This document shows, piece after piece, positions 29,194-37,700 of a stretch of 48,006 bases of DNA; position 1 is the first letter of the stretch, and each line of letters begins with the position of its first letter. Position numbers and translations under genes: made by a program. Origin of the DNA: DATKRB01 sp036501425 (GTDB lineage: Bacteria > Actinomycetota > Acidimicrobiia > Acidimicrobiales > RAAP-2); contig DASYAI010000078.1 in NCBI GenBank assembly GCA_036501425.1, forward strand, positions 1 through 48,006, read 5' to 3'. The notes under the pieces are model-generated. The model saw nothing but the letters and a program-made list of their open reading frames with translations. It ran no database searches and was not told the origin of the DNA.

Positions 29194-31998
29194 TCACGAC
29201 AGCATCTGGTCGAGCTCGTCGGGCGTCATCAGGACGGCGCGGGCCTTGGAGCCCTCCGAGGGGCCCACGATGCCGCGGCGCTCGAGAAGATCCATCAGGC
29301 GCCCGGCGCGGGCGAACCCCACCCGCAGCTTGCGCTGGAGCATGGAGGTCGATCCCAGCTGCGAGCGCACGACCTCTTCCATGGCCCGCATGAGGAGCTC
29401 GTCCTCGTCGTCACCGACTCCGGCCGAGCCGCGGCCCCGCCGATCGTCGCTCAGGTCCAGCCCCACCACCTGCTCGGGCGTGCGGCCCTGCCGGCGCCAG
29501 AAGGCGACGACGTCTCGAACCTCCTCCTCGGAGACCCAGGGGCCCTGGATGCGTCGGGCCACGTTCGACGAGGCGGTCAACAACAGCATGTCGCCCATGC
29601 CGATCAGCCTCTCGGCTCCGGGCTGGTCGAGGATCACCCGGCTGTCGGCCAGCGACGACACCGAAAACGCCATCCGGCTGGGGACGTTGGCCTTGATGAC
29701 GCCGGTGATCACGTCCACTGAGGGCCGTTGGGTGGCCAGCACCAGGTGGATCCCGACCGCTCTCGCCATCTGGGCGATACGGACGACCGACTCCTCGACG
29801 TCCCGCGCCGCCACCATCATCAGGTCGTTCAGCTCGTCGACCACCACGAGCACCATCGGCAACCGGTCCGGTCCGCTCGGCTCCGTTCCGATCTCCTCGG
29901 CCGCAAGCTCTCCGTCGTCGTCCAGCGCGTCGCCGTAGGGGTCCTCCGCCTCCCCGTCGGCGACCTCGTAGCCCTCGTCGTCGACCTCGTACGCCTCGTC
30001 CTCTTCCTCCCCGACTTCCTCGTCCTCTTCTTCTTCCTCGAGGCCGTCGTCGGGGCCAGCCTCGTCGTCGACCTCGTACTCCTCGTCCTCGGCCGCCGCG
30101 AGCTCTTCGGCGCCGTTACGGTCGTCCTCGACGGCTGCCTCGAGCGCCACCCGTCGACGGGCCCGCTCGGCGACCGCCGCCACCTCGGCCCGCACCGACG
30201 ATCCGCCCCGGGGCCCGAGATCCCCCCGGTCGTAGGCCTCGTTGAAGCCGGTGATGTCGCGCATCCCGTACTCGGCCAGCAGGTCGTAGCGACGCTCCAT
30301 CTCCTTGACCGCCCACGCCAGGGCGTTGGCGGCCTTCTTCGGGTCGACCACCACCGGGGTGAGCAGGTGGGGCAACCCGTTGTACTGACCCAGCTCCACC
30401 CGCTTGGGATCGACCAGCATGAGACGGACTTGGTCCGGGGTGCTCCGCATCAGCACCGAGGTGATGAGCGAGTTGATGCAGGACGACTTTCCGGCCCCCG
30501 TCGCCCCGGAAATCAGCATGTGGGGCATCTGGGCGAGGTCGACCATTACCGGGCGACCCGCGATGTCGCGCCCGATCCCCACGTCGAGCGGGTGGGTGGC
30601 CCGCCGAGCCTCGTCGGAGTCGAGGATGTCGCCCAGGGACACCAGCTGGCGCTGCCGGTTGGGCACCTCGACCCCGATGGCGGACATGCCGGGGATAGGC
30701 GCCAGGATGCGCACGTCCGGGGACGCCATGGCGTAGGCGATGTCCTTGGACAGGCTCGTGACCCGGGCCACCTTCACGCCTGCCCCCAGCTCCAGCTCGA
30801 ACCGGGTCACCGTGGGTCCCACCGTCCGGCCGAGCAACCGGGTCTCCACCCCGTGGGCGGCGAGGGCCGACACGAGGGCTCGCCCGGCCTGATCGATCTG
30901 GCGCTCGTCGAGCCGCTGCTGGCGCGACCGCTTCAGGAGGCTCGTCGGGGGCAGCCGCCACGCCCCCGAGACGGGCCCCACGGCCCCGGCCACGGCGATC
31001 GGGGGCTCGGCCGGTGGCTCCTCCGGCTCGTCGGCCGCGCCCAGCGCGGCGAGCTTGCGGGCATCGAGGGCCCGGGAACCGGACGGCTCGTCGGCACCGA
31101 CCGGAGGTGCCGAACCGACGGCCGCCGCGAGGTCGGCATCCTCGTCATCCGGCTCGTCGGCCGGCGACCCGCCGTCCTCTTCCTCGACGTCGCCGGCCTC
31201 GTCGTCCTCCTCGGCGCGGCCAGCCTCGGCGAGGATCCCCTCGGCCCCGTGCTGATCGTCCGCCGGCTCGTCGGTGTCGTCGTCGTCCCACCCGCCGGGC
31301 TCCTCGTCCCCATCGCTCCCCCGCGGGTCGGTGAGCCGACCGAAGGACGCCCCAAGGGTCCGGAAGGACCACGAGACCGCCCCGGCCACACCTCGTGCCA
31401 CGGTGCCGATCGAGACCCGGGTCGTGATGATCGCGGCCACGACCAGCACCGCGACGAGCACCACGACCGCCCCGGCGGTGCCGAGACCGATCTGGAGCGG
31501 CCGGCCGACCCCGAGGCCCAGCAGCCCCCCCGCTGCCTTCGTGCTCGAGAGGTGGCTGGTCCGGGCGTCGCCCGCTGCGAGGTCGGCCAGCCCGGTGACC
31601 GCCGCCAGCCCGAGCGCGCTGCCGAAGCTCGACCGGAAGACCTCGGGCCGATGACGGCCGACGATGATGAGCACGCCGGCCACGACGAGCACCGGGGGCA
31701 GCGCGAAGCGAACCGCCCCGACCGCGTAGCCCAGGGCGGTGCTCACCGCGTGATCGACCGCCCCGGCCGCCGAGGTGTACAGCCCGAGCGCCAGCAGGAC
31801 GCCCAGGGCCACCAGCCCCACGGCCAACAGGTCTGCGGCGTGGTCGGCCATCAGGCCGTCCGAACCGACCCGCTCCATCTCGACCGTCCCGGCGCGCGCC
31901 GTTCGGCCCGAGGACGCCCGCGCCGCAGCGTGCCGCCTCGTCTTTGCGCGCCGGACGGAAGAGCGACCGGCACGTCGCCGGCCATTCGACGTCACCAC
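29194..31998 (-). CDS. ftsK: DNA translocase FtsK
   Basis: A 934-residue septal DNA pump for chromosome dimer resolution and segregation. A basic N-terminal tail (RRRAGRSSVRRAKTRR) precedes about four TM segments (about 50-170). An Asp/Glu-rich linker follows (about 215-320), then the alpha/beta motor and the gamma winged helix (about 865-934; QRKLRVGFARAGRLMD). Walker A is GATGAGKSS (about 495-503) and Walker B LVVVDELNDL (about 715-725), with Asn where Ala is usual. Between them lies an unusual acidic insert at about 624-701 with repeated YEVDDE. The GTG at 31998 (or 31995) has TAACCT 10 bases upstream. The frame open to 33231 is rejected because it overlaps the radical SAM gene. Confidence 0.94.
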   Translation of the reverse strand: MVTSNGRRRAGRSSVRRAKTRRHAAARASSGRTARAGTVEMERVGSDGLMADHAADLLAVGLVALGVLLALGLYTSAAGAVDHAVSTALGYAVGAVRFALPPVLVVAGVLIIVGRHRPEVFRSSFGSALGLAAVTGLADLAAGDARTSHLSSTKAAGGLLGLGVGRPLQIGLGTAGAVVVLVAVLVVAAIITTRVSIGTVARGVAGAVSWSFRTLGASFGRLTDPRGSDGDEEPGGWDDDDTDEPADDQHGAEGILAEAGRAEEDDEAGDVEEEDGGSPADEPDDEDADLAAAVGSAPPVGADEPSGSRALDARKLAALGAADEPEEPPAEPPIAVAGAVGPVSGAWRLPPTSLLKRSRQQRLDERQIDQAGRALVSALAAHGVETRLLGRTVGPTVTRFELELGAGVKVARVTSLSKDIAYAMASPDVRILAPIPGMSAIGVEVPNRQRQLVSLGDILDSDEARRATHPLDVGIGRDIAGRPVMVDLAQMPHMLISGATGAGKSSCINSLITSVLMRSTPDQVRLMLVDPKRVELGQYNGLPHLLTPVVVDPKKAANALAWAVKEMERRYDLLAEYGMRDITGFNEAYDRGDLGPRGGSSVRAEVAAVAERARRRVALEAAVEDDRNGAEELAAAEDEEYEVDDEAGPDDGLEEEEEDEEVGEEEDEAYEVDDEGYEVADGEAEDPYGDALDDDGELAAEEIGTEPSGPDRLPMVLVVVDELNDLMMVAARDVEESVVRIAQMARAVGIHLVLATQRPSVDVITGVIKANVPSRMAFSVSSLADSRVILDQPGAERLIGMGDMLLLTASSNVARRIQGPWVSEEEVRDVVAFWRRQGRTPEQVVGLDLSDDRRGRGSAGVGDDEDELLMRAMEEVVRSQLGSTSMLQRKLRVGFARAGRLMDLLERRGIVGPSEGSKARAVLMTPDELDQMLS
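29895..30125 (-). other. Acidic low-complexity insert within the FtsK motor
   Basis: This segment encodes about 77 residues dominated by Glu and Asp, with YEVDDE at two places and a run of five Glu. It separates the post-Walker-A strand (YDRGDLGPRG and following helix) from Walker B. In the FtsK proteins I can recall, this position is a short loop of about 20 residues. Confidence 0.75.
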
Positions 31999-32008
31999 AG
32001 TGCGAGAG

Positions 32009-32014
32009 AGGTTA
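32009..32014 (-). promoter_or_regulatory. Candidate -10 box of ftsK
   Basis: TAACCT ends 10 bases before the GTG at 31998 (13 before the GTG at 31995), suggesting a very short leader. Confidence 0.35.
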
Positions 32015-32064
32015 CCGGGCCCCTCCGGCGGGCCGGGGGACGGTCGGCGGGCTCGGGCGATCCC

Positions 32065-32093
32065 TTGCGACCCGAACACATGTTCGATATCCT
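32065..32093 (+). promoter_or_regulatory. Promoter of the radical SAM gene with LexA-occluded spacer
   Basis: TTGCGA (32065-32070) and TATCCT (32088-32093) are 17 bases apart. The -10 box ends 7 bases before the ATG at 32101, so the transcript should be leaderless. A perfect LexA box fills 14 of the 17 spacer bases, the same layout as the LysM promoter. Confidence 0.75.
32073..32086. promoter_or_regulatory. LexA box upstream of the radical SAM gene
   Basis: CGAACACATGTTCG matches CGAAC-N4-GTTCG exactly and is flanked by A on the right. Confidence 0.88.
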
Positions 32094-32100
32094 TTGGCCC

Positions 32101-33252
32101 ATGGGCCGGAGCTCGGGCACCAGACGACCGGGCGAGGCCCCCCTCCGGTGGCGGCTCGCCGAGACCGACGAGGCCGGGGCCCTCTTTCCCGACGAGACGG
32201 CAGCCGAACGGCACGTCGGGCGGGGCGAGTTCGCCGGGACCGAGTTCCTCCACGTGAACGCCCGGCGGATCATCAACGGCGTGCCCGCGGCCAGCCGGAT
32301 GCCGTTCCACTACACGATCAACGCCTACCGGGGCTGCAGCCACGCGTGCCGGTACTGCTTCGCCCGGCCCACCCACGAGTACCTGGGCCTGGGGATCGGC
32401 GAGGACTTCGAGCGCAAGATCGTGGTGAAGGTCAACGCAGTCGAGCGGTTGCGGGCCGAGCTGCGCGCCCCCGGCTGGGGAGGCGACCGCATCGCCATGG
32501 GCACCAACACCGATCCCTACCAGCACGCCGAGGGCAAGTACCACCTCACCAGGGGCATCATCGAGGTGCTGGGCGAGGCGGCCAACCCGTTCAGCATCCT
32601 GACCAAGTCGACCCTCGTCCTGCGGGACCTCGGCCCACTGGCGGCGGCTGCCCGGCGGGCACCGGTGCAGGTCGACCTCTCGATCGGAACACTCGATCGA
32701 GAGGTGTGGCGGTTGACCGAACCGGGGACGCCGCCCCCCGAGCGCCGGATCGACGCCGTGCGCCGCCTGAACGAGGCGGGCATCCGCTCGGGCGTGCTGG
32801 TGGCGCCGGTCCTGCCGGGCCTCAGCGACCGCGAGGACCAGGTCAAGGAGGTGATCGAGGCCAGCCGCGACGCCGGCGCCGTGTCGGTCACCGTCATCCC
32901 CCTCCACCTCCGGCCTGGGGTCAAGCAGCACTACCTCGACTGGCTGAGCGAGGTCCGGCCGGACCTGGTCGCCCTGCACGAGGCCCGTTTCGGGCGCGGC
33001 TCCTACCAGCCGCCCGCAGAGGGGGCCCGCCTGGCCGCCCTCGCCGCCGCAGTCGAGCGCCACCCGACCTCCGCCGGGCGGACCCGGGGCCCCGGTGACG
33101 AGGCGACCGGGCCCGCGGGCGAGGCGTCCGGGCCCGCGGCGTCGCCGGTGCGCCGGGGGCCGTCGCCGACCGCAGCGCACCGCCCGCGGCGACCGCTCGA
33201 GGACACGGTCGAGACCGAGCGGGCCGACCACCAGCAGTTACGGTTGCTGTGA
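32101..33252 (+). CDS. Radical SAM protein, spore-photoproduct-lyase-like (Rv2578c family), SOS-controlled
   Basis: A 383-residue protein. The radical SAM cluster motif is C79, C83, C86 in YRGCSHACRYCFARPTHEY. The flanking FHYTINAYRGC and MGTNTDPYQHAEGKY are family hallmarks of the SPL-related Rv2578c group. After about residue 330 the chain is Arg/Pro/Gly-rich and likely disordered. The ATG at 32101 is chosen because the promoter with its LexA box lies directly upstream; much longer frames are shadows of ftsK. M. tuberculosis Rv2578c is, as I recall, a member of the LexA regulon, which supports a DNA-damage role. The reaction is unknown. Confidence 0.9.
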   Translation: MGRSSGTRRPGEAPLRWRLAETDEAGALFPDETAAERHVGRGEFAGTEFLHVNARRIINGVPAASRMPFHYTINAYRGCSHACRYCFARPTHEYLGLGIGEDFERKIVVKVNAVERLRAELRAPGWGGDRIAMGTNTDPYQHAEGKYHLTRGIIEVLGEAANPFSILTKSTLVLRDLGPLAAAARRAPVQVDLSIGTLDREVWRLTEPGTPPPERRIDAVRRLNEAGIRSGVLVAPVLPGLSDREDQVKEVIEASRDAGAVSVTVIPLHLRPGVKQHYLDWLSEVRPDLVALHEARFGRGSYQPPAEGARLAALAAAVERHPTSAGRTRGPGDEATGPAGEASGPAASPVRRGPSPTAAHRPRRPLEDTVETERADHQQLRLL

Positions 33253-33357
33253 CGGGGCCGTGATACCCGGCGGGACGGCGCCGCCCCGGGCCGACCCGGG
33301 CAAGGTGCACGATCGCACCGCCCGGCGCGGCAGACTCTCCGAGATGGGCGAGACGAG

Positions 33358-34905
33358 ATGAGCGAGACCGTCAGCGGGCCCGGGGGGCTCTCCGAGCTGC
33401 GATCCGGCCGGCAGTCGTCCGACCGGATGGTGCTGGTGCTCGCCTGCGTGGCCCAGTTCATGGTGGTGCTCGACGTGTCGGTGGTGAACGTGGCGCTGCC
33501 GTCGATCGGGCGGGACCTGCACTACAGCGCCACTGGGCTGCAGTGGGTGGTGAACGCCTACGTGCTCACGTTCGCCGGGTTTCTCCTGCTTGGCGGTCGG
33601 GCCGCCGACCTGTTCGGCCGACGGCGCACCTATCTGGCCGGCCTGGTGCTCTTCACCTTCGCCAGCCTGGTTGGCGGGTTCGCCCAGGACTCCGCCTGGC
33701 TGACCACGGCTCGGGCGGTGCAGGGCGTCGGTGGGGCACTCCTGTCCCCGGCGACCCTCACGATCATCGTCACCACGTTCACCGGCGCCCGGCTGGCGCG
33801 GGCGCTCGGCATCTGGAGCGCGGTGGCCGGCGCCGGCGGAGCGGCCGGCTCGATCCTCGGAGGGGTGCTCACGGCCGAGGCGTCCTGGCGATGGGTGCTG
33901 TTCATCAATCTGCCGATCGGCATCGTCGTGCTGGTGTTCGCCCTGCGCTACCTGACCGAGCTGCGGCGCGAGCAGCGGACCGAGCGGCTCGACGTGGCCG
34001 GCGCGGTGGCGGTCACCGCCGGCCTGGGGGTGCTCATCTACGCCATCGTCGGCACCGACACCCATTCGTGGGGGTCGGCGACCACGCTGGGGACCCTGGG
34101 GGTCGCCGTCGTCCTGCTGGTCGCCTTCGCCCTCGTCGAACGGGCGGCCTCCGCGCCCCTGGTGCCCTTCGGCCTGTTCCGCTCCCGCTCGCTCACCGGG
34201 GCCAACCTGGTGATGCTGCTGGTCGGCGCCGCCTTCTTCTCGATGTGGTACTTCCTCTCCTTGTACCTGCAGAACGTGCTCGGCTACAGCGCACTGCGGG
34301 CCGGGCTGGCGTTCTTCCCCATGGCGGTGGCCATCGTCATCGGGGCGCAGATCTCCAGCCGCGTGCTCCCCCGGCTCGGGACCCGGCCGCTCCTCACCGT
34401 GGGCACGGTCATCGTGGCCGTGGGGTTCGCCTGGCTCTCGCGGATCGAGCCGGCTCCCGACTACTGGGGGCATGTCTTCGGACCGGGATGCCTGATCTCG
34501 CTGGCGCTCGGGTTGATGTTCACCCCCCTGGCGGCGGCCGGCACCGCCGGAGTGGCGCAGCAGGAGGCCGGCCTGGCGTCGGGGGTGCTCAACACCTCGC
34601 GCCAGATCGGGGGCTCCCTCGGGTTGGCCGTCCTGGCGACGGTGGCCACCGACCGCACCCTCGGCCTGCTGCACGCCGACCGGCGCGGGGCGGCTGCACT
34701 CACCTCGGGCTACGGGCGGGCATTCGCCGTGGCGGCGGGGCTCGGCGCGGTGGCCTGCGTGCTCAGCGCGGTGGTCCCCAACGTCGGGCGCTCCGCCGCG
34801 GGAGATGCCCACGCCACCGAGGACCCACGCGACGCCGCCGAGGGCGCCGCAGGCACCGAACCAGCCGGCGCGCGGGGCGCCATGATCGAAACGGAGCAGG
34901 CATGA
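33358..34905 (+). CDS. MFS drug/metabolite exporter, DHA2 (EmrB/QacA) type
   Basis: A 515-residue membrane protein with about 14 predicted TM segments. Motif D1-like LDVSVVNVALPSIGRDL follows TM1, and motif A is GGRAADLFGRRRTYLAG. Motif C-like GAGGAAGSILGGVL is in TM5. These place it in the proton antiporter DHA2 group. Its stop overlaps the next start as ATGA, coupling it to a siderophore-interacting flavoprotein, so the cargo may be a siderophore or other chelator. An ATG at 33342 is out of frame. Confidence 0.9.
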   Translation: MSETVSGPGGLSELRSGRQSSDRMVLVLACVAQFMVVLDVSVVNVALPSIGRDLHYSATGLQWVVNAYVLTFAGFLLLGGRAADLFGRRRTYLAGLVLFTFASLVGGFAQDSAWLTTARAVQGVGGALLSPATLTIIVTTFTGARLARALGIWSAVAGAGGAAGSILGGVLTAEASWRWVLFINLPIGIVVLVFALRYLTELRREQRTERLDVAGAVAVTAGLGVLIYAIVGTDTHSWGSATTLGTLGVAVVLLVAFALVERAASAPLVPFGLFRSRSLTGANLVMLLVGAAFFSMWYFLSLYLQNVLGYSALRAGLAFFPMAVAIVIGAQISSRVLPRLGTRPLLTVGTVIVAVGFAWLSRIEPAPDYWGHVFGPGCLISLALGLMFTPLAAAGTAGVAQQEAGLASGVLNTSRQIGGSLGLAVLATVATDRTLGLLHADRRGAAALTSGYGRAFAVAAGLGAVACVLSAVVPNVGRSAAGDAHATEDPRDAAEGAAGTEPAGARGAMIETEQA

Positions 34906-35720
34906 CCAGCCCTTCAGAACGGGTCGAGCCCGAGACGGTCCGCAGGCCCGACCCCCGAGGGTCGGGCCTGGACAGCTCCACCCTCCTCGCCCGACTACCG
35001 GACGCCTCGCTGTGGCAGCTGACGGTGCGCGAGTCGGTCGGCCTCACCCCTTCCATGCGGCGCATCCGCTTCGGTGCCGACGACCTGGCCGCCCTCTCGT
35101 ACGAGCCGGGTCAGGACCTCATGTTCTCGATGCCCGCCGACGGCCGCACGTTCCGCCGGCGGTACACGATCCGGCGGGTCGACCGCACCGCCGACCTGCT
35201 CGACGTGGACATGGTCCTCCACGGCGACGGTCCCGGTGCCCGATGGGCGGCGGGGGCGGCGCCCGGGGACGGCATCGAGGCGATCGGCCCCCGGGGCAAG
35301 GCGGCCCTCGACCCGGCCGCGGCCTGGCACCTGTTCGTGGCCGACGAGTCGGCGCTCCCGGCCACCTTCGCCATGATCGAGGCCCTCGGTCCGGGTTCGA
35401 CCGCCATCGCGCTGATCGAGGTGGACGGGCCGGCCGAGGAGCAGCCGCTGGCGGTGCCCGAGGGCGTGGATCTCTCCCTGCGCTGGTTGCACCGGGGCGG
35501 CGTCCCCGCCGGGCGCTCGAGCGTGCTCGCCGACGCGCTGGCCGAGGTGGCGCTGCCGGCGGGCGCCGGACGGGCGTACCTGAACGGCGAGCTCAAGGCG
35601 GTCAACGGGGCGCGGACCCACCTCCTCGGCCGCGGGCTCGGCCCCGACCAGATCCTCCTGAAGGGCTACTGGCGGTTCGGCGCCGCCAATGCGGCCCACG
35701 GCGAGCCGGGACGGGACTGA
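34902..35720 (+). CDS. Siderophore-interacting protein (FAD-binding ferric reductase)
   Basis: A 272-residue cytoplasmic flavoprotein of the ViuB/SIP family, which reduces ferric siderophores to release iron. The N-terminal FAD-binding barrel has MRRIRFGADDL and the flavin motif RRYTIRR (about 85-91). The C-terminal NAD(P)H-binding SIP domain contains LFVADESALPA, VDGPAEEQPL and the terminal KGYWRFGAANAAH signature. It overlaps the MFS gene by 4 bases (ATGA). No siderophore synthesis or uptake genes are in the window. Confidence 0.9.
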   Translation: MTSPSERVEPETVRRPDPRGSGLDSSTLLARLPDASLWQLTVRESVGLTPSMRRIRFGADDLAALSYEPGQDLMFSMPADGRTFRRRYTIRRVDRTADLLDVDMVLHGDGPGARWAAGAAPGDGIEAIGPRGKAALDPAAAWHLFVADESALPATFAMIEALGPGSTAIALIEVDGPAEEQPLAVPEGVDLSLRWLHRGGVPAGRSSVLADALAEVALPAGAGRAYLNGELKAVNGARTHLLGRGLGPDQILLKGYWRFGAANAAHGEPGRD

Positions 35721-35796
35721 CCGCCAACCGGCGCCCGACCGACCGGGGCGGGGGACCGCGACCCCGACGCGCCACCGGTTGAGGCGGCTGCGTCGG

Positions 35797-35802
35797 TATC
35801 GT
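35797..35802 (+). promoter_or_regulatory. Candidate -10 box (leaderless) of the LCP gene
   Basis: TATCGT, in the context CGGTATCGT as at lexA, ends 8 bases before the ATG at 35811. Confidence 0.5.
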
Positions 35803-35810
35803 GGCCGCCG

Positions 35811-37601
35811 ATGCATCGCACCGGGGGCAGCAACGACCGGCTGCGCGCCCTCGGTCGAGCGGTCGAGTCCCGCGCTCCCGGCTCGCGGGTCGCCAACGAG
35901 GAGGGGCTGGCAGCGCTGGGTGACCAGGTGCGTGAGGCGCACCTGGGCGCGGGCCCGGGCGCCGGCCCGGGCAGCGGCGGCGGCGGCCGACGGCGAGAGG
36001 CCGGCGGGGGTCGGGGCGGCCAGCACCGTGCGGGCGGCGGGGGGCGCCGGCGCTACCGGCGCACCAAATGGACCCTCGGCGTGATCGGCCTGGTGGTGGT
36101 GGTGCTGGTGGGTGTCGTGGCGGGCTACGGCTGGTACCTCAATCACAAGATCCACCGGGTCACGGTGAAGAACCTCACCAACTCGGCCAGCGCCGGAGCC
36201 GACGCCCGCACCGAGAACATCCTGCTGGTCGGCTCCACGTCCCGCTGCGCCCTGGCGGTGCAGAACCCGGCCTACGGGCTGTGCTCCAAGGGGGTGACCG
36301 GGATCAACAGCGACGTCATCATGGTCCTGCACCTCGACCCGAAGACCAAGACCGTCTCGATCCTGTCGATCCCCCGGGACCTCTTCGTCCCCAACGCCCG
36401 CAAGGAGGGCGCCAACAAGGTCGACGCCGCGCTCTACGAGGGCCCCACCCAGCTGGTCGACACGGTCCAGGAGGACTTCGGCATCCCGATCCAGCACTAC
36501 GTGGAGCTCAACTTCGACAGCTTCGCCAACGTGGTCGACGCGCTCGGGGGGATCTCGATGTACTTCCCCGAGCCGGTCTACGACGCCTACTCGGGGCTCA
36601 ACATCCAGACCACCGGCTGCATCCACCTCAACGGCACCCAGGCCCTGCAGGTGGTGCGGGCCCGGCACCTCCAGTACCGGCCGCCCACCCTTTCGGCCTC
36701 CACCAGCGTGGCCCACTGGCCGGCCGATCCCCAGAGCGACCTGTCCCGGATCCGCCGGGACCACGAGTTCCTGCGGGTCCTGGCCAGCGCGGTGGCCAAA
36801 AAGGGCATCGGCAATCCCCTCACCGACGAGCGGCTGGTGTCCGGGGTGGTCGGCCAGCTGGTGGTGGACCAGGGGTTCTCCGCCTCGGCCATGGTCAACC
36901 TGGTGCTCGGGTACCACGCCGTCAACGTGAACCGGGCGCCCCAGCTCACCTTGCCGGTGGTCGAGGATCAGCTCGGCACCTACTACTACAAAGGTGGCAC
37001 GTACGGGGACGTCGAGTTTCCGGCCCAGCCCGCCGACCAGCAGGTCATCGACCAGTTTCTGGGGATCGGGGCGGGCACCGACACGGTGGGGGGTGCCAAG
37101 CTGCCCGCCCCCGCCACGGTCGCCGTGTCGGTGCTGAACGGGACCGGAGCCGCCGAGCAGGCGACCACCACCGGCGAGGCCCTGTCCAAGCTCGGCTTCG
37201 ACGTGGTCGGTGAGGGCGACACGACGTCGGTCGGCCAGGTCTCCGAGACCCTGGTCGCCTACGACGGCGCCACCAAAGGGGCCGAGGCCAAGGCCGAGGC
37301 GGTCGCGGCGTCGATGAGCGGGGCGGTGACCCTGGCCGACGAGCCCTCCCTGGTCGGGTCCGGGGCCGCGGTCACGGTGGTCACCGGCACCAGCTTCGCC
37401 GTCAACCCGCCCCCCACGGCCTCGACCACGGCACCCTCGGGGCGGTCGTCCACCACCACGTCGCCGGCGGGCGGGACCACGCCCAGCACGTCGACGACGG
37501 TCCCCACCGCCCCGGGGTTCACCGCGCCGACCGCCGCCAACCAGACCCTCCAGCCGTGGGACCCCCGCTCGTGCTCCGCCTCGGGAGGCGAAGGCGTCTG
37601 A
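35811..37601 (+). CDS. LytR-CpsA-Psr family cell-wall glycopolymer ligase
   Basis: A 596-residue membrane-anchored phosphotransferase that would attach a secondary polymer to peptidoglycan. The cytoplasmic part (1-86) is Gly/Arg-rich, and the TM segment is at 87-108. The LCP domain is at about 130-345, with INSDVIMVLHLDPKTKTVSI, SIPRDLFV, ALGGISMYF, the RARH segment and SDLSRIRRDHEFLR carrying the catalytic arginines. A LytR_C domain is at about 434-530 (VAVSVLNGTGAAEQA). A Ser/Thr/Pro-rich tail ends the protein. Its partners for polymer synthesis are not in the window; the GT4 gene at 5266 is distant. Confidence 0.93.
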   Translation: MHRTGGSNDRLRALGRAVESRAPGSRVANEEGLAALGDQVREAHLGAGPGAGPGSGGGGRRREAGGGRGGQHRAGGGGRRRYRRTKWTLGVIGLVVVVLVGVVAGYGWYLNHKIHRVTVKNLTNSASAGADARTENILLVGSTSRCALAVQNPAYGLCSKGVTGINSDVIMVLHLDPKTKTVSILSIPRDLFVPNARKEGANKVDAALYEGPTQLVDTVQEDFGIPIQHYVELNFDSFANVVDALGGISMYFPEPVYDAYSGLNIQTTGCIHLNGTQALQVVRARHLQYRPPTLSASTSVAHWPADPQSDLSRIRRDHEFLRVLASAVAKKGIGNPLTDERLVSGVVGQLVVDQGFSASAMVNLVLGYHAVNVNRAPQLTLPVVEDQLGTYYYKGGTYGDVEFPAQPADQQVIDQFLGIGAGTDTVGGAKLPAPATVAVSVLNGTGAAEQATTTGEALSKLGFDVVGEGDTTSVGQVSETLVAYDGATKGAEAKAEAVAASMSGAVTLADEPSLVGSGAAVTVVTGTSFAVNPPPTASTTAPSGRSSTTTSPAGGTTPSTSTTVPTAPGFTAPTAANQTLQPWDPRSCSASGGEGV

Positions 37602-37667
37602 GCGATCCCCAGGGCCTCCACCGGCCGGGCGCGGCCCCGGATCCCTCCCGCCACAGGGCCGATCCGA

Positions 37668-37677
37668 TCGCTAGCGA
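37668..37677. repeat. Palindrome between convergent LCP and rnj genes
   Basis: TCGCTAGCGA is a perfect 10-base palindrome in the 99-base gap between the two 3' ends. The GC-rich stretch just before it can also pair on itself (GGCCGGGCGCGGCC). No T tract is seen, so a terminator role is uncertain. Confidence 0.35.
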
Positions 37678-37700
37678 ACCGCCAGGGCCTCTATAGCGAG

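Noticed and set aside
29895..30125. Acidic repeat tract considered as a CRISPR or other DNA repeat array
   Set aside because: The repeats are short, irregular codon runs (GAG/GAC) in frame with FtsK; no spacers or regular units exist. No CRISPR array was seen anywhere in the window.
29728..32100. Upstream extension of the radical SAM frame across ftsK
   Set aside because: It is antisense to ftsK and includes the promoter and LexA box; the ATG at 32101 fits the family N terminus.
31999..33231. N-terminal extension of the ftsK frame
   Set aside because: It is antisense to the radical SAM gene and lacks FtsK-like sequence.
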